Shown one piece after another: positions 31,444 through 37,215 of a DNA stretch of 37,215 nt (the first letter of the stretch is position 1; each line of letters opens with the position of its first letter). A program made the translations under genes and the position numbers. Location: the NCBI GenBank assembly GCA_004298115.1, contig SCRJ01000096.1, forward strand, positions 1 through 37,215, in the 5' to 3' direction. The notes below the pieces were generated by a model that saw only the letters and a program-made list of their open reading frames with translations, searched no databases and was not told the DNA's origin. The stretch comes from Acidobacteriota bacterium. GTDB taxonomy: Bacteria; Acidobacteriota; Thermoanaerobaculia; Thermoanaerobaculales; Thermoanaerobaculaceae.

Positions 31444-32252
31444 CGGGCCAGCGTCTCCTTGAGTTCCTGGCGGGGCACCACCAGGTCGAGCATGCCGTGC
31501 TCGAGCAGGAACTCGGCGCGCTGGAACCCCTCGGGGAGCTTCTGCCGGATCGTCTGCTCGATCACCCGTGGGCCGGCGAACCCGATCAGCGCCCCGGGCT
31601 CGCCGATGTTGATGTCGCCGAGCATCGCGAACGAGGCCGTGACCCCGCCGGTCGTGGGATCGGTGAGGACCGAAATGTACGGCAGCCGCGCCGCGTGCAG
31701 GCGGGCGAGGCCGGCGGAGATCTTGCCCATTTGCATCAGCGACAGGATTCCCTCCTGCATGCGGGCGCCGCCGGAGCAGGCGACCACGACGAGCGGCAGC
31801 CGGTTCTTGAGGCAGCGCTCGATCGCGCGGGTGAGCTTTTCCCCGACCGCGGAGCCCATCGAACCGCCCATGAACGAGTACTCCATCGCGGCGATGACGG
31901 CGCGGTTGCCGGCGAGGCGGCCCACGCCGACGAGCAGCGCGTCGCAGCGTACGCCCTTCTCGCGCAGATCCTTCAAGCGTTGGGCGTAGGGCTTGGTGTC
32001 GGTGAATTCGAGCGGATCGGCGGAGTGGATGTTGCCGAAGAGCTCCTTCCAACTCCCTTCGTCGAAGAGCTGGGCGAGGCGCGTGCGCGAGGATACCCGG
32101 TGGTGGTGGCCGCAGCGCGGGCACACGAACAGGCCGCGTTCGAGCTCCTTGCGGTACAGGGTCTCGCGGCAGCCGTCACACTTCACCCACAGTCCCTCGG
32201 GGACGCGGCTGGTCGGACGCTCGGCCCCTTCGGGGCGACGGAACCAAACCAT
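31422..32252 (-). CDS. accD: Acetyl-CoA carboxylase carboxyltransferase subunit beta
   Basis: The 276-residue protein starts at ATG 32252 (MVWFRRPEG). The N-terminal zinc ribbon has CDGC and CPRC; the crotonase-like fold follows with ACSGGARMQEGILSLMQMGK, SVLTDPTTGGVTASFAMLGDI, EPGALIGFAGPRVIEQT, and LPEGFQRAEFLLEHGMLD. With AccA it transfers the carboxyl from biotin to acetyl-CoA in the first step of fatty acid synthesis. An accD-folC pair is a common bacterial arrangement. TACCAT at 32267-32262 lies 9 bases before the ATG with no ribosome site, so the operon may be leaderless. Confidence 0.96.
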   Translation of the reverse strand: MVWFRRPEGAERPTSRVPEGLWVKCDGCRETLYRKELERGLFVCPRCGHHHRVSSRTRLAQLFDEGSWKELFGNIHSADPLEFTDTKPYAQRLKDLREKGVRCDALLVGVGRLAGNRAVIAAMEYSFMGGSMGSAVGEKLTRAIERCLKNRLPLVVVACSGGARMQEGILSLMQMGKISAGLARLHAARLPYISVLTDPTTGGVTASFAMLGDINIGEPGALIGFAGPRVIEQTIRQKLPEGFQRAEFLLEHGMLDLVVPRQELKETLARCLAHMA

Positions 32253-32261
32253 AGGGTGCCT

Positions 32262-32267
32262 ATGGTA
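32262..32267 (-). promoter_or_regulatory. -10-like box TACCAT, probable leaderless accD transcript
   Basis: TACCAT on the minus strand ends 9 bases before the accD ATG, and the intervening sequence has no Shine-Dalgarno. It is the same hexamer as before the DUF3108-like gene at 5625. Confidence 0.45.
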
Positions 32268-32274
32268 CACCGGT

Positions 32275-32309
32275 CGGGTCCGGACCCCGGTTCCCGGGGC
32301 CCAGTCTCT
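32275..32309. repeat. Degenerate 7-bp repeat block C, at the ATPase gene stop
   Basis: Five consecutive 7-base units (including GGACCCC and GGTTCCC) end with AGTCTCT, which overlaps the TAG stop of the ABC ATPase gene (32308-32310). It fills most of the space between that gene and the accD promoter. Confidence 0.55.
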
Positions 32310-33078
32310 ACCCGTGCGGGACGAGGACCGGCACGCCATCCGGCCGCTCGATGAGTTCGACCTCGACGCCGAAGACCTCACGGAACAGGTCGGGGCGGAG
32401 AACCTGGGCGGCCGACCCGGCGGCATGGAGCCAGCCGTGGTGGAGCACGGCGACGCGGTTCGCGACGCGCAGGGCGAAGTTCCAGTCGTGAACGACGACG
32501 ATCGTTCCCACGCCTTCGCCCGTCAACTCGCGCAGGATCGCCACCAGCTCGAGCTGATGGCCCACGTCGAGCGCGGTGGCGGGCTCGTCGAGCAGCAGCA
32601 CCCGCGGTTCGCTCGCGAGCGCCCGCGCCAGCAGGACGAGCTGGCGTTCCCCGCCCGAGAGGCGCTGCACGGCCGCGTGCTCCCGCCCCACCAGGCCGAC
32701 GCGCTCGATCGCGGCGGCGACGGCGGCGTGGTCGCGGGGGGAGGGCGGTCGCCACGGTCCCAGGTGCGGCGCCCGCCCCTGTTGCACCACCTCCGCGACC
32801 GTGAGCGGGAACGCGAAGCTCACGCTCTGGGGGACGAAGCCCATGGTCTGCGCTACCTCGCGGCGCCTCCATGAGGCGAGCGGGCGGCCGCGCAGTTCGA
32901 CCGTGCCCGAGGTCGCGGGGAGGATCCCGGCGAGCAGGCGCAGGAGCGTGCTCTTGCCGGCTCCGTTCGGGCCGAGCACCGCGACGCAGTCGCCCTCCGC
33001 GACGTCGAGATCGACCATGCGCACAACCTCGGCGCCGCCGTATCCGCCCGCGAGGGCGCGGGCCGCGAGCAGCATCAT
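32308..33078 (-). CDS. ABC transporter ATPase, BtuD/FhuC-like
   Basis: The 256-residue protein begins at ATG 33078; the adjacent ATG at 33075 is also possible and no strong ribosome site is seen. All nucleotide-binding motifs are intact: Walker A GPNGAGKST, Q-loop near FVPQSVS, signature LSGGERQ, Walker B RVLLLDEPATALD and H-loop VVVHDWN. It powers import through the FecCD-type permease encoded upstream. Its C-terminal extension (FGVEVELIERPDGVPVLVPHG) matches FepC/HmuV/BtuD relatives. Substrate is a corrinoid, heme or siderophore; sequence alone does not decide. It lies 31 bases after the permease gene. Confidence 0.92.
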   Translation of the reverse strand: MMLLAARALAGGYGGAEVVRMVDLDVAEGDCVAVLGPNGAGKSTLLRLLAGILPATSGTVELRGRPLASWRRREVAQTMGFVPQSVSFAFPLTVAEVVQQGRAPHLGPWRPPSPRDHAAVAAAIERVGLVGREHAAVQRLSGGERQLVLLARALASEPRVLLLDEPATALDVGHQLELVAILRELTGEGVGTIVVVHDWNFALRVANRVAVLHHGWLHAAGSAAQVLRPDLFREVFGVEVELIERPDGVPVLVPHG

Positions 33079-33109
33079 GACGCGTGTCCCGGCGCGCCCG
33101 CCCGGGCGG

Positions 33110-34084
33110 TCACGAGGTCCTCCGGAGCAGGACGACGAAGAACGGCACACCGAGCAGCGCGGTCACGACGCCCACCGGCAGCTCGGCCGGCGCCAGCGCC
33201 CGGTGGGCCACCAGGTCGCCGAGCACCATGAGCGCGGCCCCGGCGACCGCGGCGCGAGGCAACAGCCGGCGCGTGCTCTGTCCCCAGACCAGGCGGCAGA
33301 GGTGGGGTGTGACCAGACCGACGAAGCCGATCACCCCGGCGAACGCGACCGCCCCGCCCGACAGTGCGGCCGCCGCCAGAAACACCCGCCGGCGCACCGT
33401 CCCCACCTCGACGCCGAGCGCCGCCGCCGACTCCTCGCCGGTGGCGAGCAGCCCGAGATCTCGCCCGTGCAGGAGGAGCACGAATGCGGGAACGACCAGG
33501 TAGGGCGCGAGCCACGCGACCGCGGCGCCGGAAGCCGACGCGAGCGAGCCCATCGTCACCGCCAGGGCGCCGGGCAGGCGCGGCGACGGCGCGATCGACA
33601 GGATCGTCAGGATCGCCGCCGAGGCCGCCGCGTTGACGGCGACGCCGGCGAGGATCATGCGTGTCGAAGAGGGCCCGAGGGGGCCGCGCGCCATCCACCA
33701 GACCAGGGCGGTCGCGCCCGCGGCTCCGGCCATCGCCGCCGCGGGCACGAGGCCGAGCGCCGCCGCGGGAAGGAGCACGAACGCGGCCGTCGCGGCGGCG
33801 GCGCCCCCCCCCGAGATGCCGAGGAGGAACGGATCGCCGAGCGGGTTGCCCAGGAGCGACTGCAGCGCCGCCCCGGCGAGTGCGAGCGCGGCGCCGACGC
33901 CGATCCCGAGGAGGAGCCGCGGGAGCCGCAGGCCGACGACGACGGCGTGCGCCTCCGGCGAGCCGCCGCCGGCGAGGGCCGCGAGCGCTTCGGCGGGGGT
34001 CGCAGCGGGTCCTCCGGCGAGCAGCGCCGCCGCGCTCGCGAGCAGCAACACGAGTACGAGCGTGGCGTCGGCCGCGCGTCTCAC
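33110..34084 (-). CDS. ABC transporter permease, FecCD/BtuC family
   Basis: The 324-residue protein starts at GTG 34084, overlapping the stop of the binding-protein gene as GTGA. It shows the FecCD pattern with about ten membrane segments: LRLPRLLLGIGVGAALALAG, QSLLGNPLGDPFLLGISGGG, the cytoplasmic coupling region near LATGEESAAALGVEVGTVRR, and FVGLVTPHLCRLVWG. It forms the dimeric channel of a type II importer. Length is typical (320-335). An Ala/Gly/Val-rich composition reflects genome GC content. The gene order binding protein, permease, ATPase is complete. Confidence 0.93.
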   Translation of the reverse strand: MRRAADATLVLVLLLASAAALLAGGPAATPAEALAALAGGGSPEAHAVVVGLRLPRLLLGIGVGAALALAGAALQSLLGNPLGDPFLLGISGGGAAAATAAFVLLPAAALGLVPAAAMAGAAGATALVWWMARGPLGPSSTRMILAGVAVNAAASAAILTILSIAPSPRLPGALAVTMGSLASASGAAVAWLAPYLVVPAFVLLLHGRDLGLLATGEESAAALGVEVGTVRRRVFLAAAALSGGAVAFAGVIGFVGLVTPHLCRLVWGQSTRRLLPRAAVAGAALMVLGDLVAHRALAPAELPVGVVTALLGVPFFVVLLRRTS

Positions 34085-35019
34085 TGCGCCCCCTCTCCGC
34101 CCTGCGCCCCGTGTCCTGTGCCCTGTCGTTCCATCCGCTCCCGCGCCGCCACCAGCGCCTCCAGCGCCGCCGGGAGCCTCGGGCCGGGGCGGCTCGCGGG
34201 GTCGGCCGGCAGCCAGATCACCCGGACATCGCCGCCGGCGATTCTCGCTCCGGCCGGCGCGGTCTCGGTGCGGGCGAAGCCGGAGCGCAGGTCGGGCTCG
34301 TCGGCGGCGACGATGACCTGGAGGCGGGGGTCGAGCAGGAGCTCGGGGTCCACCCGGGGGTACCGCCCGGCGCCCGGCGGCGCCAGGTTCGCCAGCGCGG
34401 CGCGGTGCAGCAGGTCGTCGTGGAACGTCCCCGGACCCGCCACGATCAGCGGCTCCCACCACACCACGTAGAGCGCGCCGCGACGCGGCAGGGGCGCCGC
34501 GGCGGCGCCGGCTCGGGCGCAGCAGGCCTCCACGCCGGCGGCGAGGCGCTCGCCTTGCGCGCTCCGACCGAGGATACGGCCCACCTCGCGGCACGCCGCG
34601 GCAAGGCGGTCGAACGACGTGACGTCCACCGTGAAGACGCGGATCCCGAGTTCGCGCAGGCGCGCGATGGCGCGCGGGTCGCTGCCGGCGGTGGTGGCGA
34701 GCACGAGGTCGGGACGCAATGCGACGATCGCTTCGAGGTCGGAAGGCGCGAAGCGGGGGAGCCGTTCGACCTCGGAAGGGAAGTCGGCCGCGGTCGGCGC
34801 CGCCACGACCGAGCGTCCCGCGCCGAGGGCGAACGCCAGCTCGGTGACATCGGGGGCCAGAGGTACGAGCCGCCGGACGGCTCCCTGGCCGACCGCGGCT
34901 CCGGTCTGGTCGACGGCGCCCGGCGCCTGCGGCCGGGCGCAGGCGAGCGGCAGGAGGAGAGCAAAGAACCCACACCAGAAGGTGTGGGTCCTCCGATGAG
35001 CGACGGCGCGCGAACGCAG
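34081..35019 (-). CDS. BtuF-like periplasmic binding protein; start codon unclear
   Basis: The frame reads as a class III binding protein: LVPLAPDVTELAFALGAG, then DFPSEVERLPRF, LEAIVALRPDLVLATTAG, and GALYVVWWEPLIVAGPGTF, as in BtuF/TroA-like proteins. Upstream of these lies a clear signal peptide (FFALLLPLACA). No ATG, GTG or TTG occurs in frame between the stop of the coiled-coil gene (35021) and GTG 34806, and 34806 would remove the signal and the first strand. CTG 35019, one base after that stop, is the best candidate and gives 312 residues with a basic N-terminus; it is used here. A sequencing or assembly error near the 5' end is the alternative. The C-terminus ends in a Gly/Gln-rich tail from repeat block D. 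Confidence 0.7.
   Translation of the reverse strand: MRSRAVAHRRTHTFWCGFFALLLPLACARPQAPGAVDQTGAAVGQGAVRRLVPLAPDVTELAFALGAGRSVVAAPTAADFPSEVERLPRFAPSDLEAIVALRPDLVLATTAGSDPRAIARLRELGIRVFTVDVTSFDRLAAACREVGRILGRSAQGERLAAGVEACCARAGAAAAPLPRRGALYVVWWEPLIVAGPGTFHDDLLHRAALANLAPPGAGRYPRVDPELLLDPRLQVIVAADEPDLRSGFARTETAPAGARIAGGDVRVIWLPADPASRPGPRLPAALEALVAARERMERQGTGHGAQGGEGAQ
34101..34128. repeat. Degenerate 7-bp repeat block D at the binding-protein gene end
   Basis: Four 7-base units related to CCTGTGC (CCTGCGC, CCCGTGT, CCTGTGC, CCTGTCG) lie in the last codons of the binding-protein gene and encode a Gly/Gln/His-rich tail absent from the family core. Confidence 0.45.
34968..34989 (-). other. Perfect 9-bp hairpin within the binding-protein 5' region
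   Basis: ACCCACACC (34968-34976 on the plus strand) and GGTGTGGGT (34981-34989) pair perfectly around AGAA. Read on the minus strand, the stem is followed by TCTTTGCTC. It could be a weak terminator for the kinase/coiled-coil genes, yet it lies inside the reading frame that encodes the signal peptide of the binding protein. It may instead modulate initiation there. Confidence 0.5.
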
Positions 35020-35020
35020 G

Positions 35021-35245
35021 CTACTCGGTTCCCTGCTCTTCCAGGTCGTTGGGGACCCCCAGGCGCTGGCACGCCGCGTCGTACATCTGGCGCGCCGCTT
35101 TCTGCGCCGCCTGCAGCTCGGCGATCCGCTGCTTGACGCGCTGCAACTCCTCCTGGATCTGGTTCTCGAGTTCGCCGATCTCCTGCTTCGTCACCTTCCG
35201 CGTGTCCTCGTAGAACTTGCGCTGCTGGTCTGTGAGAACCGACAT
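35021..35245 (-). CDS. Short coiled-coil protein
   Basis: A 74-residue frame starts at ATG 35245 with GGAGGAGG upstream and stops with TAG at 35023-35021. Nearly the whole chain (about residues 5-60) is a charged heptad helix rich in Gln, Glu, Lys and Arg (KQEIGELENQIQEELQRV, then IAELQAAQKAARQMY), so a coiled coil is expected. A short polar tail follows. It has no signal peptide. I know of no named family. It is 17 bases after the kinase-TonB gene and so is probably in the same transcript; it could be an adaptor or inhibitor of the kinase, but that rests on position only. Confidence 0.75.
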   Translation of the reverse strand: MSVLTDQQRKFYEDTRKVTKQEIGELENQIQEELQRVKQRIAELQAAQKAARQMYDAACQRLGVPNDLEEQGTE

Positions 35246-35262
35246 GAGTGCCTCCTCCATCG

Positions 35263-37215
35263 TCAGAACCGGAACGTAATCGCTTGTGTGATCCGCACCT
35301 TGACCCGCACGCCGTCCTTGGTCGCCGGCTTGTACCTCCACGTGCGTGCGGCGGCAACCGCGGCGGCGCTGAGGCCGAGGTCGGGCGTGATTGGGCGCAG
35401 CACCTGAACGTCCCGAACGGAGCCGTTCTCGTCCACCAGGACGGCGAGCAACACCGTGCCGCTGATGCGCTGCCGCTCGGCGAGCGGGGGATATGCGGGC
35501 TTCGGGCTGTAGATGGGTTCCGGCGGGACGACGTCGCTGCCCATCTCCACGAGGTCGCCGACCTTGACGGCCGGCTGAGCCGCCACCAGCGGCGCGTGGG
35601 TGGGAGCGACCGTCGGCGTGGCCGGGACCGGCGTCGGCGGCGCCTCGGTCGGTGGGGCCGCCGCCGGTGCGGGCGTCGCCGCCTCGGTCGGGACCGGTGA
35701 CGGCTGGGCCGGCACCGGGGAGGGCACCGGAGCCTGGGCGGCGGGCGCCTGCCGAGTTCGCGGCGCGGGCGGGGCCTTGTCGACCGGCGTCGTGGCCGGC
35801 GGCGCGCCGGCGGCCGGCGTCAGGATCTCGCCGGCGAGGCGCTCCCGCATCGCCTGCGTCTGCTTGGCGACCTCTTGCTGCGCGACCTGGCGAGCCATCT
35901 CGACCGTCTCGGGCGCCGGCGTCGCCTGGGCCGCCGGGCCGGGCGCCGGGCTCTTGGAGCGCGTGAAGAGCATGACGGCGGCCACGATGACGATGACGCC
36001 GGCGGCGACGGCCGCGATCGGGGCGAGACGGGGTCTGGCCGGCGGTTTGAATTCCTCGGACGCCGGCGCCGCCACGGGCTCCATCACCGGGATGCGGGGG
36101 GCCGGCGCGGGCTTCGCCGGCTCGCTCGGCGGCGGCGCGACGGCCGGACGCGGGGCCGGAGCGGCGGCCGAGCTGACCGGCCGGTCGCGGCCCACCAGGT
36201 CGGCCAGGAACGAGCCCAGCTCGGACGCCCCCGGCGCCGGCCTGATGACCTGCAGGATGTTGCCCAACTCGGAGGCGAAATCCGCGGCGGTCTGGTAGCG
36301 CTGCTCGCAGTCCTCCTTGAGCGCCTTCATGACGACGCGCTCGACCTCCGGAGGGATCGCTGGGTCGACTTCGCGCGGGGGTACGAGCTGCGGCGCCCGC
36401 ACCTGCTCGAGGATCGAGAGCTCCGAGTCGCCGGCGAACCCCTTGCGGCCGGTCAGCATCTCGTAGAGCACGAGCCCGAGGGAGAAGATGTCGGAGCGGC
36501 GGTCGATATCCCTGCCCCACGCCTGTTCGGGCGACATGTACTGGAGCTTGCCCTTGAGCGCGCCGGCGCGGGTGTGCGACGCCTTCGACGCCGCCTTGGC
36601 GATGCCGAAATCGCACAACTTGATGTCGCCGTCGAAGGAGATCAACACGTTCTGCGGCGACACGTCGCGGTGCACCAGCGCCATCGCGTGTCCCTGCAGG
36701 TCCTTCTTGCGGTGGGCGTAGTCGAGGGCGGCGGCGAGGCGGGAAGCGATGAACAGGGTGAGACCGAGCGGGAGCCGCGACTTCTTCTCGTCGAGCGTGC
36801 GCAGGATCGAGCGCAGATCCTTGCCGTCGATGTACTCCATCGCGATGTAGTACGAACGCTCGATCTTGCCGAGGTCGTAGATGTGGATGATGTTGGGATG
36901 CTGGAGCTGCGCCGCCAGCTTCGCCTCGTCGACGAACATGGTGACGAACTCGTCGTTGTCGGTCAGGTGCGGCAGGATGCGCTTGATGGCGACGATCTTC
37001 TGGAAGCCCTCGACGCCCCGCATGCGGGCGCGGTAGACCTCGGCCATGCCGCCGGTGGCGATCGGCTCGATCAGCTCGTACTGGCCGAACGGGGTTCCCC
37101 CGGGGAGCGGAGCGACCGCCGCGGTCGGCGCGGGCGTGCCCGGCGCCGACCCGCGAGGCTGCGGCTCGGCCGCGGCCGGGGCGGCGGGCGCGCCCTCCGG
37201 CGCCGGTGCGGGCCG
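35263..37215 (-). CDS. Ser/Thr protein kinase fused to a TonB C-terminal domain (partial, N-terminus outside window)
   Basis: The frame is open to the window edge; 651 codons are visible including the stop. A Pro/Ala-rich start (about 43 residues seen) leads into a Pkn2-type kinase: glycine loop IATGGMAEVY, VAIKRIL, alpha-C Glu in FVDEAKLA, HRDVSPQNVL, CDFGIA and MSPEQAWG. All catalytic residues are present. After it come a Pro-rich region, one membrane segment (LAPIAAVAAGVIVIVAAVMLF), a long Pro/Ala/Thr-rich periplasmic stretch, and a TonB C-terminal domain: PKPAYPPLAERQRISGTVLLAVL, then DVQVLRPITPDLGLSAAAVAAARTWRYKPA. TonB domains contact outer-membrane receptors. ExbB/ExbD genes are not in the window. 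A BtuFCD-like importer lies downstream on the same strand. ATG 37047 is internal to the kinase domain and is not the start. Confidence 0.9.
   Translation of the reverse strand, partial: RPAPAPEGAPAAPAAAEPQPRGSAPGTPAPTAAVAPLPGGTPFGQYELIEPIATGGMAEVYRARMRGVEGFQKIVAIKRILPHLTDNDEFVTMFVDEAKLAAQLQHPNIIHIYDLGKIERSYYIAMEYIDGKDLRSILRTLDEKKSRLPLGLTLFIASRLAAALDYAHRKKDLQGHAMALVHRDVSPQNVLISFDGDIKLCDFGIAKAASKASHTRAGALKGKLQYMSPEQAWGRDIDRRSDIFSLGLVLYEMLTGRKGFAGDSELSILEQVRAPQLVPPREVDPAIPPEVERVVMKALKEDCEQRYQTAADFASELGNILQVIRPAPGASELGSFLADLVGRDRPVSSAAAPAPRPAVAPPPSEPAKPAPAPRIPVMEPVAAPASEEFKPPARPRLAPIAAVAAGVIVIVAAVMLFTRSKSPAPGPAAQATPAPETVEMARQVAQQEVAKQTQAMRERLAGEILTPAAGAPPATTPVDKAPPAPRTRQAPAAQAPVPSPVPAQPSPVPTEAATPAPAAAPPTEAPPTPVPATPTVAPTHAPLVAAQPAVKVGDLVEMGSDVVPPEPIYSPKPAYPPLAERQRISGTVLLAVLVDENGSVRDVQVLRPITPDLGLSAAAVAAARTWRYKPATKDGVRVKVRITQAITFRF

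Noticed and set aside
34968-34989. A third copy of the GTGTGG-N8-CCACAC site
   Set aside because: The half-sites face the other way (CCACAC first, then GTGTGG), so it is a hairpin of a different layout, not the same operator.
34800-35040. Cobalamin riboswitch before the BtuF-like gene
   Set aside because: The binding-protein frame is open right up to the previous gene's stop, leaving no room for a riboswitch of about 200 bases, and no B12-box pattern was seen.
1-37215. tRNA, rRNA, tmRNA or CRISPR array
   Set aside because: No cloverleaf-like intergenic sequence, no GTTCGA-type T-loop with matching acceptor arms in the gaps, and no regularly spaced identical repeats. The 7-bp blocks have no spacers.

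Overview
The window is 37 kb of very GC-rich, densely packed DNA from a Gram-negative bacterium: it carries an lpxC gene, a lipid A acyltransferase fragment, a TonB C-terminal domain and periplasmic or lipoprotein-type signals. The mix of a large M14 peptidase, a BNR/sortilin-fold secreted protein, an NtrYX-like pair behind a DUF4390 gene and a Pkn-type kinase fused to TonB resembles Acidobacteriota (Thermoanaerobaculia-like). That assignment is inference from gene content only; there is no rRNA marker. No tRNA, rRNA, CRISPR array or intact insertion sequence was seen, and no gap between genes exceeds about 290 bases.

Layout. 1-6.5 kb: end of an LpxL-type acyltransferase; then on the minus strand a YaaH-type membrane protein with an extra winged-helix-like tail, a small membrane protein, an M14 peptidase, a DUF3108-like exported protein and a PpsR-type kinase/phosphorylase. 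6.6-11.2 kb: a threonine-synthase-like gene converges on a 1103-residue BNR-repeat protein; one hairpin spans both stop codons. 11.3-16.0 kb: a minus-strand run of HD-GYP, smpB, cytochrome c and GGDEF-EAL genes, so two cyclic-di-GMP enzymes bracket smpB. 16.0-23.8 kb: divergent lpxC, then DUF4390, NtrY-like kinase, NtrX-like sigma-54 activator, a TPR protein and an RDD-like membrane protein. 23.8-26.6 kb: DUF4177 gene, ALG5-like glycosyltransferase, a second DUF3108-like paralogue, a zinc-ribbon membrane protein and a 66-residue membrane protein. 26.6-37.2 kb, all minus strand: glyA-rpiB, accD-folC-dgt, a BtuFCD-like ABC importer, a short coiled-coil gene and a Ser/Thr kinase-TonB fusion cut by the window end.

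The most promising system is at 16.0-21.1 kb. The same inverted repeat, GTGTGG-N8-CCACAC, occurs twice. One copy is between lpxC and the divergent HD-GYP gene, about 85 bp upstream of a GG-N10-GC sigma-54-type promoter for lpxC and over the -35 region of the HD-GYP promoter. The other encloses the -10 box of the DUF4390-ntrY-ntrX operon. The operon encodes an activator with an intact GAFTGA motif. The simplest reading is a two-component system that limits its own expression, activates lipid A synthesis from a sigma-54 promoter and may repress a cyclic-di-GMP/ribosome-rescue operon.

Other points of interest are the Ser/Thr kinase-TonB fusion, a transporter gene with no standard start codon upstream of its signal peptide, five blocks of degenerate 7-bp tandem repeats mostly at gene ends, and repeated TANNNT boxes 8-9 bases before start codons that suggest leaderless transcripts.
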